Notes: generated by a model from the sequence alone, not told the origin. A DNA stretch of 40,430 nt from Propionibacterium australiense (GCF_003666605.1 NZ_RCIV01000021.1:1-40430); one strand, 5' to 3'. Positions 17,258-26,430 are shown, numbered from the stretch's first letter. Made by a program: numbers and translations.

Positions 17258-18052
17258 TCAGCTGTGAGTGTGCCCGGCGTTGATGGTGAAACCGCTGGGC
17301 AGCAGCACCTCGTAGGAGTGCCGGATGTGCCGTTCGACGAGCTCGGACGCCAAGTCGGGGTCGCGGGCCTTGACCGCCTCGAGGATCCCGCGGTGCTCGG
17401 CGACGAGCCGGGCGCGCACCTCGTCCCAGTTGGTCAGACGCTCCTCGGCCTGGCGAATCGGGCCCGACAGCGTGTGCCGGATGGCCGAGGACAGCATCGA
17501 CAGCATGTGGTTGCCGCTCGCCTCGATGATGGCGATGTGGAAGGACGTGTCGAGTTCGTTGAACGAGTCGGGATCGCTCTGGTGCTCCATCCGGCCCACG
17601 AGCATCTCGGCCCGGCGCAGCGATGCCCCCGGCCCCTGGCGGGCGGCCGCGACGGTGGCGGCCTTCTCGACGACAACGCGCGTCTCGGTCAGGTCCTCGA
17701 CCGAGGTGACGTCGAGCGCCAGCTGGAGTCGCAGCATGCGGCCCAGGGCGTCGCCCGGGGTGGTGCGGATGCGGGTACCGTTGCCCGGCCCCGTGCCCGA
17801 TGTGACGATGCCCTGGGCCTGCAGCACGCGGATGGCCTCGCGGACGGCGCCGCGGCCGACCGACAGGCGGGCGGCCAGCTCCCGCTCGGTGGGCAGCTGC
17901 ATGCCGGCCACGTAGTGACCGGCCAGGATCTCGGACTCGATGTGGTGCAGCGCCACGTCGAAGCCGGACAGGCCCTTGGCCTGCATGATGGCGCAGTCGT
18001 GACAGCGGTCGGGCTGCTTCAGGCCGGCCCTCGCCTCACGTGTCCTGGCCAT
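17258..18052 (-). CDS. FadR-subfamily GntR transcriptional regulator, probable lactate-responsive repressor
   Basis: A 264-aa regulator. The GntR winged helix spans about residues 30-95, with LPTERELAARLSVGRGAVREAIR. A C-terminal all-helical FCD domain spans about 115-245 and contains acidic and histidine residues that bind a carboxylate and metal in this subfamily. It diverges from the lactate permease and lut genes, so it probably senses L-lactate as LldR/LutR do. The palindrome at 18172-18190 is its likely operator. A 22-residue N-terminal extension with CHDC is unusual; an internal ATG at 17986 is an alternative start. No strong ribosome site supports either. Confidence 0.8.
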   Translation of the reverse strand: MARTREARAGLKQPDRCHDCAIMQAKGLSGFDVALHHIESEILAGHYVAGMQLPTERELAARLSVGRGAVREAIRVLQAQGIVTSGTGPGNGTRIRTTPGDALGRMLRLQLALDVTSVEDLTETRVVVEKAATVAAARQGPGASLRRAEMLVGRMEHQSDPDSFNELDTSFHIAIIEASGNHMLSMLSSAIRHTLSGPIRQAEERLTNWDEVRARLVAEHRGILEAVKARDPDLASELVERHIRHSYEVLLPSGFTINAGHTHS

Positions 18053-18161
18053 GAGCCCATTGTGGTCGATGCGTCAAGTGCGCGGGAAGCCCGCGCAGCG
18101 TCCCGCCCGGCGGTTACGGGCCGCGGCAGTCCCAAAATCAGGCCTAGACAGAGCGGGCTTC

Positions 18162-18191
18162 TTGACCCCGGCAATTGGTAGGACCTATTGT
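18162..18191 (+). promoter_or_regulatory. Lactate operon promoter containing a 19-bp repressor palindrome
   Basis: TTGACC (18162-18167) and TATTGT (18186-18191) are separated by 18 bp and form a plausible promoter. CAATTGGTAGGACCTATTG (18172-18190) lies between and over these boxes; its arms match at 7 of 8 pairs. The core GGT-AGG-ACC fits the FadR-family rule TNGTNNNACNA except at the last base. Repression by the adjacent GntR protein would be direct occlusion of RNA polymerase. Confidence 0.6.
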
Positions 18192-18266
18192 CATCCCAGA
18201 ATGGTGCGCGTCTCAGTGCAGAGACCTTCATCACTCAATCGTCCAAACATCGAACGGGGGATTCTC

Positions 18267-19955
18267 GTGGTACTGCTTGAAGCGTTCACGCCCAGCACCA
18301 ATCCACTCGGTCGCCAGTGGGCCTCAGCCCTCGTGGCACTCATTCCGATTGCTTGCATGCTCATCACTCTCGGGGCGTTGCGCTGGAAGGCCTACTGGGC
18401 CGGTCTCGCGTCGTGGGGGCTTGCTCTCATCGTCGCCATCACCGCTTATCACATGCCTGTCGGCATGGCCATCGCCTCCAGCGCGCAAGGATTCCTGTAC
18501 GGTCTCTTCCCGATCGGCTGGATCCTGCTCGCAGCCATCTGGATGTACCAGGTCACCGTCATCTCGGGTCGTTTCGACGACCTGCGTCGTACCTTCTTCC
18601 TCATCTCCGACGACCCTCGCGTCCTCGGTATCCTCATCGCCTTCTGCTTCGGCGGCCTGCTCGAGGCCCTCGCCGGCTTCGGTGCCCCGGTCGCCATCGC
18701 CGCGGCCATGCTCATCGCGGTCGGTTTCGGCAAGCTGCGCGCCGCCGTCACCGCCCTGGTCGCCAACACGGTCCCCGTCGCCTTCGGCGCCGTCGGCCTG
18801 CCCGTCCTCATGGCCGCCCGCACCAGCGGTCTCGAGGTCTCCCAGGTCTCCCCGGTGACCGCACGCATCTGCGCCATCCTCTGTCTCGTCGTTCCCTTCC
18901 TCATGCTCGGCATCATGGACGGCAAGCAGGGCGTCAAGCAGTGCTGGCCATTCGGCCTGTTCGTCGGCATCATCTTCGGCGCCGTCAAGTGGGTCATCGC
19001 CGGGACCAGTCTGTACAACCTCACCGAGATCTTCGCCGCCGTCGTCTCCGTCGGTCTGGCCATGATCTTCCTGCGCTTCTGGAAGCCCAAGGGCGGCGCC
19101 GAGGCCGCCGAGCGCATCGGCATCCCCATGGACCCGGCCCTGGAGACCGAGCCCGTCACCAAGAGCGAGGAGAGCGGCGTCACACTCACCCCCGGTCGCA
19201 TCGTCATGGCCCTGGTGCCCTACATCCTCGTCATCGTCATCTTCGGCATCGCCGCTGTCCCCTCGGTCAAGGCCCTGCTCGCCAAGGCCAACGTGGACAT
19301 GGCCTGGCCCGGTCTGGGCGATCTGCTGAGCACCACCGGCGCCGCCAATGCCCACCAGACCTACACGTGGCAGTGGCTCAGTACACCCGGCTTCCTGCTC
19401 ATGATCGTCGCCATCCTGGTCGGCATCATCTACAAGGTCTCGGCCAAGGACCTGTTCGGTGAGTTGCTCGTCAACCTCAAGAAGATGAAGTTCTCGCTCA
19501 TCACCATCGGCCTCGTCGTCGCCCTCGCCTACGTCATGGGCGACTCGGGCCAGACGCTGGCCCTGGGCCTGTTCATCGCCGGTGCCGGTGCCGTCTACCC
19601 GTTCCTGGCCCCGATCCTCGGCTGGATCGGCACCTACGTGACCGGTTCGGACACCTCGGCGAACATCCTGTTCTCCGGCCTGCAGTCGGGCATCGGCGAG
19701 CAGGTCGGCGCCGCCCACTCCCTCGGCCTGGACGGCATGCGCTCGCTGCTCGTCGGCTCGGGCGCTGCCGGTGGTGTCGTCGGCAAGATGATCTCGCCCC
19801 AGTCCCTGACTGTCGCGGCCACCGCCATCGGCCTCGCCGGCGGCGAGTCCACGATTCTGCGCAAGGTGTTCAAGTACTCGATCATCCTCATCGTGTTCAT
19901 GTGCATCATCGCCGGCCTGATGTCGACCCCGGTCCTCAGCTGGCTGCTTCCCTGA
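18267..19955 (+). CDS. L-lactate permease (LctP family)
   Basis: A 562-aa permease with about 13-14 hydrophobic segments, typical of LctP/LldP lactate-proton symporters. Recognisable stretches include AGFGAPVAIAA and TGSDTSANILFSGLQ. I chose the GTG at 18267, preceded by ACGGGGGA, because the longer frame from 18051 adds charged residues absent from the family. The length is close to E. coli LldP. It is the first gene of the lactate operon and is followed by lutA after 42 bp. Confidence 0.88.
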   Translation: MVLLEAFTPSTNPLGRQWASALVALIPIACMLITLGALRWKAYWAGLASWGLALIVAITAYHMPVGMAIASSAQGFLYGLFPIGWILLAAIWMYQVTVISGRFDDLRRTFFLISDDPRVLGILIAFCFGGLLEALAGFGAPVAIAAAMLIAVGFGKLRAAVTALVANTVPVAFGAVGLPVLMAARTSGLEVSQVSPVTARICAILCLVVPFLMLGIMDGKQGVKQCWPFGLFVGIIFGAVKWVIAGTSLYNLTEIFAAVVSVGLAMIFLRFWKPKGGAEAAERIGIPMDPALETEPVTKSEESGVTLTPGRIVMALVPYILVIVIFGIAAVPSVKALLAKANVDMAWPGLGDLLSTTGAANAHQTYTWQWLSTPGFLLMIVAILVGIIYKVSAKDLFGELLVNLKKMKFSLITIGLVVALAYVMGDSGQTLALGLFIAGAGAVYPFLAPILGWIGTYVTGSDTSANILFSGLQSGIGEQVGAAHSLGLDGMRSLLVGSGAAGGVVGKMISPQSLTVAATAIGLAGGESTILRKVFKYSIILIVFMCIIAGLMSTPVLSWLLP

Positions 19956-19997
19956 AGCTGATTTCTCTCGCCCATCAATGTCAACGGAGGTTCTTCC

Positions 19998-20792
19998 ATG
20001 ACCACCACCACCTCGCCGGGCACCCGGGCCGGTATGTCGGGTCTTCCCGGCGCCGGTCTGGATGTCGCGGTGTTCATCACGTGTATCAATGACGTCATGT
20101 TCCCGCAGACCGGCATCGCCATGACCAAGCTGCTGGAGCGGCTGGGCTGCAGGGTCCACTTCCCGAAGGAGCAGACCTGCTGCGCACAGCTCACCACGAA
20201 CACCGGCTACTTCAAGGAGTCGATGGGCATGGTGGAGTCGTACGTGAAGGCCTACAGCGACTACGACTACGTCGTCGCGCCATCAGGCTCCTGCATCGCC
20301 GCCGTGCGCGACCAGCACCCCATGCTGGCCGAGCACGCCGGTGACAAGGGCCTGATGCGCGACGTCGAACACACCAGCAGGATCTCGCTGGACATCAGCG
20401 AGTTCCTGGTCGACGTCCTGGGCGTCACCGATGTGGGCGCCTACTTCCCGCACCTGGTCACCATCCACCCGAGCTGCCACGGCATGCGCCTGCTGAAGCT
20501 GGGCGATCGCCCGTACAAGCTGCTCGAGAACGTCAAGGGCATGACGACGGTCGACCTGCCCGCCGCGGAGCAGTGCTGCGGCTTCGGCGGCACCTTCTCC
20601 GTCAAGAACCCCGACATGAGCTCCACGATGACGGCCGACAAGGCCCGTCACATCCGCGAGACCGGCGCCGAGTACGTCGTCGGCTGGGACAACTCCTGCC
20701 TGCTCAGCATCGGTGGTGTGCTCTCCCGCCAGAACGCCGGCGTGAAGGCCATCCACATGGTGGAGATCCTGGCCAACACCGAGGAGGACTGA
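19998..20792 (+). CDS. lutA: LutA-like lactate utilisation iron-sulfur protein
   Basis: A 264-aa protein with two CCG domains. The first covers ETCC-like TCCAQ and SGSC; the second covers HPSCHG and CCGFGGTFS. These cysteine-rich units bind an unusual iron-sulfur cluster. With LutB and LutC it forms the NAD-independent L-lactate dehydrogenase complex that makes pyruvate and passes electrons to the respiratory chain. AACGGAGG precedes the ATG at a good distance. The gene sits between the permease and lutB. Confidence 0.88.
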   Translation: MTTTTSPGTRAGMSGLPGAGLDVAVFITCINDVMFPQTGIAMTKLLERLGCRVHFPKEQTCCAQLTTNTGYFKESMGMVESYVKAYSDYDYVVAPSGSCIAAVRDQHPMLAEHAGDKGLMRDVEHTSRISLDISEFLVDVLGVTDVGAYFPHLVTIHPSCHGMRLLKLGDRPYKLLENVKGMTTVDLPAAEQCCGFGGTFSVKNPDMSSTMTADKARHIRETGAEYVVGWDNSCLLSIGGVLSRQNAGVKAIHMVEILANTEED

Positions 20793-20797
20793 CTGCC

Positions 20798-22330
20798 ATG
20801 ACCACTGAACTGCGTCGCATCACCGAGGGGAACTACGGCGTCGCCCGCCTGACGCCCGCGCCCGAGCACGGCGGCACCTTCCTGGGCCAGCCCAAGTTCC
20901 CCAAGGCCGTCAAGAACGAGCTCAAGCTCGTCGTCCAGCGCAAGAACATGCGCAACGCCACGACGACGATCCGCAACAAGCGTGCCCTGCGCGTGACCGA
21001 GACCCCCAACTGGGAGGACATCCGCCAGGCCGCCTACGAGATCAAGAACCGTGTCGGCCGGCACCTCGACTACTACCTGGAGATGGCCGAGAAGTCCCTC
21101 ACCGCCAACGGCGTCCAGGTGCACTGGGCCCGTGATGCCGAGGAGGCCAACCGCATCGTCGGCGAGATCGCCAAGGCGAAGGGCGTCCAGGAGGTCGTGA
21201 AGATCAAGTCGATCACCACCCAGGAGACCGACCTGAACGAGCACCTCGAGGAGCAGGGCATCGCGGCCTGGGAGACCGACCTGGCGGAGCTCATCGTGCA
21301 GCTCGGCCACGACCGCCCCAGCCACATCGTGGTCCCGGGCATCCACCGCAACCGCGCCGAGGTGCGCGAGATCTTCCTGCGCGAGATGAAGAACTACGGT
21401 CGGCCGTGCCCCGAGGACATCACGTCCAACCCGCCCGAGCTGGCCAACGCCGCCCGCCTGCACCTGCGCGAGAAGTTCCTGCGCGCCAAGGTCGCCGTCT
21501 CGGGCATCAACTTCGTCCTGGCAGACACCGGTTCGGTGGTGATCGTCGAGTCCGAGGGCAACGGCCGCATGTGCCTGACCCTGCCCGACACGCTCATCTC
21601 CCTCGTCGGCATCGAGAAGGTCCTGCCGAGCTACGACGACCTGGAGATCTTCCTCAAGCTGCTGCCGCGCTCGGCCACCGGTGAGCGCATGAACCCGTAC
21701 AACTCCGTGTGGAGCGGCGTCACCCCGAACGACGGCCCGCAGGAGCAGCACGTGATCTTCATGGACAACGGCCGTACGAACGTGCTCGCCGACCCGGTCG
21801 GCCGCGAGGTGCTGCGCTGCATCCGCTGCGCGTCCTGCATCAACGTCTGCCCGGTCTACGAGCGGGCCGGCGGCCACGCCTACGGCTCGGTCTACCCGGG
21901 CCCGATCGGCATCACGCTGACCCCGCAGCTGCGCGGCATCGACGACCCGGTCGACCGCGGTATGCCGTATGCCTGCACCCTGTGCGCGGCCTGCACCGAG
22001 GTGTGCCCGGTCAAGATCCCGTTCACCGACATCATCGTCCACCTGCGCAACCGTGTCGCCGAGGCCGAGCGCAAGGAGTTCTCGACCGATGTCGAGGTGG
22101 CGGCCGAGAAGGCCCTCATGAAGGCGGCGGCCTGGGTGCTCGGCGACTACAAGCACTGGGAGACGACGATGTACGCCACCCGTGCCGCGAGCAGGGTGAT
22201 CGGCAAACGCAAGCTCGGCCCGCTGCCGGTGCCGGTCGCCAACCGGTGGCTCGACTACCGCAACGTCGATCACATTCCCAGCCAGACGTTCCGCGACTGG
22301 TGGAAGGCCAACCGCGGAGAGGAGAAGTGA
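20798..22330 (+). CDS. lutB: LutB-like lactate utilisation iron-sulfur protein
   Basis: A 510-aa protein. The N-terminal part is the LUD domain (DUF162), and the C-terminal part carries two [4Fe-4S] motifs, CIRCASCINVCP and CTLCAACTEVCP. It transfers electrons within the LutABC complex. The ATG at 20798 follows GAGGAGG, which overlaps the end of lutA. An upstream open frame inside lutA was rejected. The gene is followed by lutC after two bases, and the two are translationally coupled. Confidence 0.9.
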   Translation: MTTELRRITEGNYGVARLTPAPEHGGTFLGQPKFPKAVKNELKLVVQRKNMRNATTTIRNKRALRVTETPNWEDIRQAAYEIKNRVGRHLDYYLEMAEKSLTANGVQVHWARDAEEANRIVGEIAKAKGVQEVVKIKSITTQETDLNEHLEEQGIAAWETDLAELIVQLGHDRPSHIVVPGIHRNRAEVREIFLREMKNYGRPCPEDITSNPPELANAARLHLREKFLRAKVAVSGINFVLADTGSVVIVESEGNGRMCLTLPDTLISLVGIEKVLPSYDDLEIFLKLLPRSATGERMNPYNSVWSGVTPNDGPQEQHVIFMDNGRTNVLADPVGREVLRCIRCASCINVCPVYERAGGHAYGSVYPGPIGITLTPQLRGIDDPVDRGMPYACTLCAACTEVCPVKIPFTDIIVHLRNRVAEAERKEFSTDVEVAAEKALMKAAAWVLGDYKHWETTMYATRAASRVIGKRKLGPLPVPVANRWLDYRNVDHIPSQTFRDWWKANRGEEK

Positions 22331-22332
22331 CC

Positions 22333-22989
22333 ATGGACGCCAAGCAGGAGATTCTCGCCCGTATCCGCCGGGCCACCGTGGACGTCACAGAGAAGGACCC
22401 GGTCAAGGACCAGCCCGTCAACTGGACCTACGGTCTGGGCATCGAGATGGATGACGTCGTGGGCACCTTCGAGCAGAAGGTCATCGACTACTCGGCCACG
22501 GTCGTGCGGTCGAAGCCGACCGGGGTGCCCGCCGCCGTCGTGGCCGGCCTGAAGGCCACCGGCGCCAAGGACTCGGTCGTCGTTCCCGCCGGGCTGGACA
22601 AGTCCTGGCAGGACGCCATGGCCGCTGCCGGGTTCGAGGTCCGGGTTGATGAGCCCCAGCTCTCCCACCAGACCCTCGACCAGACCGACGCCGTCGTCAC
22701 CGCTGCCGCCTCCGGCATCGCCGACACCGGGACGATCGTGCTCGACCACACCGAGGACCAGGGCCGCCGCGCCCTGTCCCTGGTGCCCGACCGCCACGTC
22801 TGCGTCATCAAGGCCTCGCAGGTGGTCTCCGACGTCCCCGAATCGGTGCGGAACCTGCGCCCCTCGGTAGAGGCCGGCCACCCGCTGACCTTCATCTCCG
22901 GCGGTTCGGCCACCAGTGACATCGAGCTGTCCCGCGTGGACGGTGTGCACGGTCCGCGCACGCTCTACGTGGTGCTGGTCGAGGACTGA
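22333..22989 (+). CDS. lutC: LutC-like lactate utilisation protein
   Basis: A 218-aa LUD-domain protein without iron-sulfur cysteine motifs, the smallest subunit of the L-lactate oxidation complex. Typical features are the DTGTIVLDHTEDQGRRAL stretch, the LVPDRHVCVI segment and the ISGGSATSDIE region. The ATG at 22333 sits two bases beyond the lutB stop, with GGAGAAG as a ribosome site in the end of lutB. A 20-bp hairpin follows and ends the operon. Confidence 0.88.
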   Translation: MDAKQEILARIRRATVDVTEKDPVKDQPVNWTYGLGIEMDDVVGTFEQKVIDYSATVVRSKPTGVPAAVVAGLKATGAKDSVVVPAGLDKSWQDAMAAAGFEVRVDEPQLSHQTLDQTDAVVTAAASGIADTGTIVLDHTEDQGRRALSLVPDRHVCVIKASQVVSDVPESVRNLRPSVEAGHPLTFISGGSATSDIELSRVDGVHGPRTLYVVLVED

Positions 22990-23010
22990 GACCGCGTCAC
23001 GGCACAGACC

Positions 23011-23053
23011 GGCAGGGGCCGGCCCACCCGAATCGGGTGGGCCGGCCCCTGCC
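23011..23053. terminator. 20-bp perfect hairpin after the lactate operon
   Basis: The arms at 23011-23030 and 23034-23053 are perfectly complementary around a three-base AAT loop. No T run follows, so this is a T-less terminator or a transcript-stabilising hairpin. It could act in both directions. Confidence 0.7.
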
Positions 23054-23172
23054 GCGTTGCCGGCAATTCGTGAGCCGGTCCTTCCTGACTAGGGTTGGGT
23101 GTGCCGTCCGGCGGGAACGGCCGGCACTGACCGAGCCCACTGGTCCATGAACCACGCAAGGAGAACGCCCAC

Positions 23173-23523
23173 ATGGCCGAGACACGCAAGCACAACCCCC
23201 GGACGAGCAGCATCGGTGAGCGGGTGCGGGAGGCCATCGGCGGGGTCCCCCGGGTGAACCCACCTGAGCCGGACGAGAGCCTTGCCGACGGCGGCGACCC
23301 CTTCGTGACCGCTCCGGAACCCGAGTCCGACGAGGCCCCGCTCATCAGGGCCGCTGCCGATCCGATGGGCGGTTACACGCTGCTGGCCGGCGAGCAGCCG
23401 GGTCTCATCACGCTCGGCGCCGACCAGCTCGGCCGGCTGGCCAAGGTCATCCGCAGCGAGGCCGCCGCGGGCGACGAGGACGACGAGGACGAGTTCTGGG
23501 ACGACGAGGACACCGAGGACTGA
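23173..23523 (+). CDS. Small acidic protein of unknown function
   Basis: A 116-aa protein. The first half is polar with many Pro and Glu residues, the middle GGYTLLAGEQPGLITLGADQLGRL may form a compact fold, and the last ~25 residues are almost entirely Asp and Glu with one Trp. There is no signal peptide or membrane segment. AAGGAG lies 11 bases before the ATG, and codon use matches the neighbours, which supports a real gene. I recognise no family. It converges on the DUF4032 gene 50 bp away. Confidence 0.65.
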   Translation: MAETRKHNPRTSSIGERVREAIGGVPRVNPPEPDESLADGGDPFVTAPEPESDEAPLIRAAADPMGGYTLLAGEQPGLITLGADQLGRLAKVIRSEAAAGDEDDEDEFWDDEDTED

Positions 23524-23573
23524 CGCCCCTCTCGATGGGCCGGCCGGGGCGGCTCGGCAGGACCGGGTGCTCC

Positions 23574-24959
23574 TCAGCCGCGCCGGCGCAGCGCCTCGAT
23601 GTCGAGGACCTCGGACTGGCCGGCGCCCATGCTCTCGGCGGCCTCCTCCCACGGATCGTGGACGGGGCTCTCGTCCTCCTCCACGTCGTCGACGTAACCC
23701 ATCGTCGGGTCGTAGGGATTGATCAGGCGGTGGTCGCCGCTGCCGACCTGCACCAGGGCGTCCCTGCTCATCGCCTCGTCGGGCAGCGTGTTCAGCACGT
23801 CCCGGACGTAGCCTTCGGTCGCCTCCACCAGGGGCACCTCGCGGTTCTCCCGCTGGGACATGTACCAGCGGTAGTCGAGCACCTCGTGGTAGACCTGCGC
23901 GGGGTCGCGTTTGCCGCCGAGCTCGGGCGGGATCGCGCTGATGACCGGCTCGAAGCACTCGGTGAGCCACTGGTGGGCGACGACCGCCTCGTCCGCGTCC
24001 TGAGGATGCATCCGTGCCTGGAAGGTGTCCAGATCGTTGAGCAGGCGCCGGGCCTGGTTCTCCTCGATGTCGAGCCCGGTCAGGCGCATGAGGCGCCGCG
24101 AGTGGTGTCCCGCGTCGACGACCTTCGGCTGGATCGAGATCGTCCGGCCGTCGGGGCTGGTCTGGATGTCGAGTTCGGCGACGTCGAAGCCCAGCGCGTT
24201 GAGGCGGCGTACCCGGGACTCGATGCGGTACAGCTCCGCATCGGAGAACTCCTCCAGCCCGGTCAGTTCGTCCCACAGCTCGTGGTAGCGCGATTCGATC
24301 GTCTCGACGAGACCGAGCGGGTCGAGTGACTCGTCCAGCAGACCGCCCGCTTCGAGATCGCAGAAATCACCGAAGATGTTGACCCGCGCTATCTCCAGGT
24401 CGTGGGAGCGCTGGCCGTCGGTGAGCCGGTCGTGCAGCTCACCGGTCTCGGCATCGACGAGGTAGGCGGCGAAAGTGTCGGCATCGCGGCGGAAGAGGAT
24501 GTTCGACAAGGAGACGTCGCCCCACATGAAGCCCAGCAGGTGCAGGCGGGCCAGCAGGACGACCATGGCGTCCAGCAGGCGCATGACGGTGTCGTGGCGC
24601 ACGCCGGGGCTGAACAGCGAACGGTAGGGCAACGCGAAGTCCAGGTGTCTCGTGATGAGGACGGAGTCGAGTGGATTGCCGTCGGCGTCGACGCGACCGC
24701 TGACCACGGCGACGGGTTCCACGGAGGGGGTGCCGAGACGCCTCAGGTCGTGCAGTAGTCGGTACTCGTGGATGGCCAGGTGCTCGACGACCTCCTTGGC
24801 GCCGTAGACCTGATCGCCCACCTTGATGAACCGTACGACGTGGCGTGAGATGCCGCGCGGAAGCGCGACAAGATGCTCAACCGGCCATTCAGCCAGCGGT
24901 GCGCCCCAGGGCAGGGGAATGAGCCGGGCGTCCGGCTTCGCTGACAGAAATCGTGGCAC
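23574..24959 (-). CDS. DUF4032 family protein with kinase-like N-terminus
   Basis: A 461-aa protein of the actinobacterial DUF4032 family. The N-terminal ~230 residues resemble a lipopolysaccharide-kinase-like fold: an ion-pair stretch AKEVVEHLAIHEYRLL, the catalytic-loop-like WGDVSLSNILF and the metal-loop-like VDAETGEL. The C-terminal part (NPYDPTMGYVDDV, then an acidic tail) is the rest of the family. The role is unknown. I chose GTG at 24959, which gives the N-terminus VPRFLSA; a frame open upstream has no homology-like sequence, and no ribosome site is strong. An ABC-type or transport role is not indicated. Confidence 0.7.
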   Translation of the reverse strand: MPRFLSAKPDARLIPLPWGAPLAEWPVEHLVALPRGISRHVVRFIKVGDQVYGAKEVVEHLAIHEYRLLHDLRRLGTPSVEPVAVVSGRVDADGNPLDSVLITRHLDFALPYRSLFSPGVRHDTVMRLLDAMVVLLARLHLLGFMWGDVSLSNILFRRDADTFAAYLVDAETGELHDRLTDGQRSHDLEIARVNIFGDFCDLEAGGLLDESLDPLGLVETIESRYHELWDELTGLEEFSDAELYRIESRVRRLNALGFDVAELDIQTSPDGRTISIQPKVVDAGHHSRRLMRLTGLDIEENQARRLLNDLDTFQARMHPQDADEAVVAHQWLTECFEPVISAIPPELGGKRDPAQVYHEVLDYRWYMSQRENREVPLVEATEGYVRDVLNTLPDEAMSRDALVQVGSGDHRLINPYDPTMGYVDDVEEDESPVHDPWEEAAESMGAGQSEVLDIEALRRRG

Positions 24960-25110
24960 GGGACCTAGTGTGCCACCGCAGGACGTGTCGCAGGGCTTTC
25001 GCCGCGCTCGTGTCTGGGGCACTGGTGGCCGATGACCGTCATCGGGCCGCCGGCGATGCGCCACACTGTCCCAGCCCATCCGGGGTGCTGCGGGCCGGGA
25101 CCTGGCTGCG

Positions 25111-25138
25111 CGCCGCCCGGCACGGCATCCGGGCGGCG
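25111..25138 (-). terminator. 10-bp hairpin terminator after metB
   Basis: CGCCGCCCGG (25111-25120) pairs with CCGGGCGGCG (25129-25138) around an 8-base loop, 7 bases beyond the metB stop. No T run follows. Confidence 0.6.
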
Positions 25139-25145
25139 GTGCCGC

Positions 25146-26333
25146 TCAGCCCCGCGAGGCTCGTTCCGCGCGCTCGAGGGCCGCGGTCAGATCGGCCGTG
25201 AGGTCGCCGATGGGCTCGATCCCGACCGACAGCCGCAGCAGGGAGTCGCCGATGCCCGCCTCGGCGCGTGCCTCGGGCGTCATGCCCACATGGGTCATGG
25301 TCGCGGGGTGGGCCAGCAGTGACTCGGTGCCGCCCAGGGACTCCGCCAGGTCGATGGCGATCGTGCCTTCGGCGAAGGCCTTGACGGCCTCGAAATCACC
25401 GGCCAGCTCGAAGCTGAGCAGCGAGCCGAAGCCCCTCTGCTGGCGGGTCGCCAGCTCATGGCCGGGATGGTCGGGCAGCCCCGGGTAATTGACGTGCGTC
25501 ACCATCTCACTGGCCAGCAGCAGTTCGACGATCGCCGCCGTGTTCTCCTGGTGGACGCGCAGCCGGGCGTCGATCGTCCGAAGCCCGCGCAGCGTCAGCC
25601 AGGCGTCCCAGGACCCGCCGGTCAGCCCGAGGGTGTTGGCCCAGTGCTGCACCTGCTCCCCGAGCTCGGCCGTCGACGAGACGACCACGCCGCCGACCAC
25701 GTCGGAGTGCCCGTTGATGAACTTGGTGGTGGAGTGCAGCACGACGTCCGCTCCGAGATCGATCGGGTTCGACAGCAGCGGCGTGCAGAAGGTGTTGTCT
25801 GCCACGAGCAGTGCGCCCTGGGCATGGGCGAGCTCAGCGGTGGCGGCGATGTCGGTGATGCGCAGCAGCGGGTTCGAGGGCGTCTCGACCAGGACCAGTT
25901 CGGCCGGGGAGGCCAGTGCCGTCCTCACCCGGCCGGGATCGGACATGTCGATGAACTCGACCGCGATGCGTTCGCGGGCGTCAAGGTGGTCGAGCAGCCG
26001 CCACGTGCCGCCGTAGCAGTTGTCCGGCGCGACGACCCGGCCCCGCGGTCCGACGAGCGCCTCGATGGCGGCGGTGATCGCGCCCATCCCCGATGCGGTG
26101 ACGGTGGCGTCGGCGCCATGCTCCAGCTCGGCGAGCGTCCCGGCCAGCATGCTGCGCGTCGGGTTGGTCGGGCGCGAGTAGTCGAAGGGTGGTTTCCCCT
26201 GGCCGAGGCAGGGGAAACGGTAGTTGGTGCTCGGATACAGGACGGGGGTCACCGAGCCGTACTGGGTGTCCGTGTCGAAGCCTGCGCGCACGGCGCGGCC
26301 CAGCGGGGACAGTTCTCGTTCTTGCGGGCTCAT
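25146..26333 (-). CDS. metB: Cystathionine gamma-synthase (Cys/Met metabolism PLP enzyme)
   Basis: A 395-aa PLP-dependent enzyme. The Schiff-base lysine is K204 in STTKFINGHSD, the cofactor aspartate is D179 in LLVADNTF, and YSRPTNPTR (52-60) positions the phosphate. It makes cystathionine from O-acyl-homoserine and cysteine. The family also includes cystathionine gamma-lyase and O-acetylhomoserine sulfhydrylase; the layout favours the synthase. GAGCAGGAGGC precedes the ATG at 26333. It is near the methionine importer genes, but a terminator and a sugar ATPase lie between. Confidence 0.82.
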   Translation of the reverse strand: MSPQERELSPLGRAVRAGFDTDTQYGSVTPVLYPSTNYRFPCLGQGKPPFDYSRPTNPTRSMLAGTLAELEHGADATVTASGMGAITAAIEALVGPRGRVVAPDNCYGGTWRLLDHLDARERIAVEFIDMSDPGRVRTALASPAELVLVETPSNPLLRITDIAATAELAHAQGALLVADNTFCTPLLSNPIDLGADVVLHSTTKFINGHSDVVGGVVVSSTAELGEQVQHWANTLGLTGGSWDAWLTLRGLRTIDARLRVHQENTAAIVELLLASEMVTHVNYPGLPDHPGHELATRQQRGFGSLLSFELAGDFEAVKAFAEGTIAIDLAESLGGTESLLAHPATMTHVGMTPEARAEAGIGDSLLRLSVGIEPIGDLTADLTAALERAERASRG

Positions 26334-26430
26334 CAGTGCCTCCTGCTCATACGGCGCGGCCTTCGGCGCCTGCCCCGACGATAGCCGCCCCCGGGCTCCC
26401 GGCGCCGCCGGCTCCACCGATCAGGACGGC

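Noticed and set aside
18051-18266. N-terminal extension of the lactate permease
   Set aside because: It would cover the promoter and palindrome, has charged non-family sequence, and the GTG at 18267 has a ribosome site.
18324-20159. Long minus-strand open frame across lactate permease and lutA
   Set aside because: Low-complexity acidic shadow; the plus strand encodes recognisable membrane and CCG domains.
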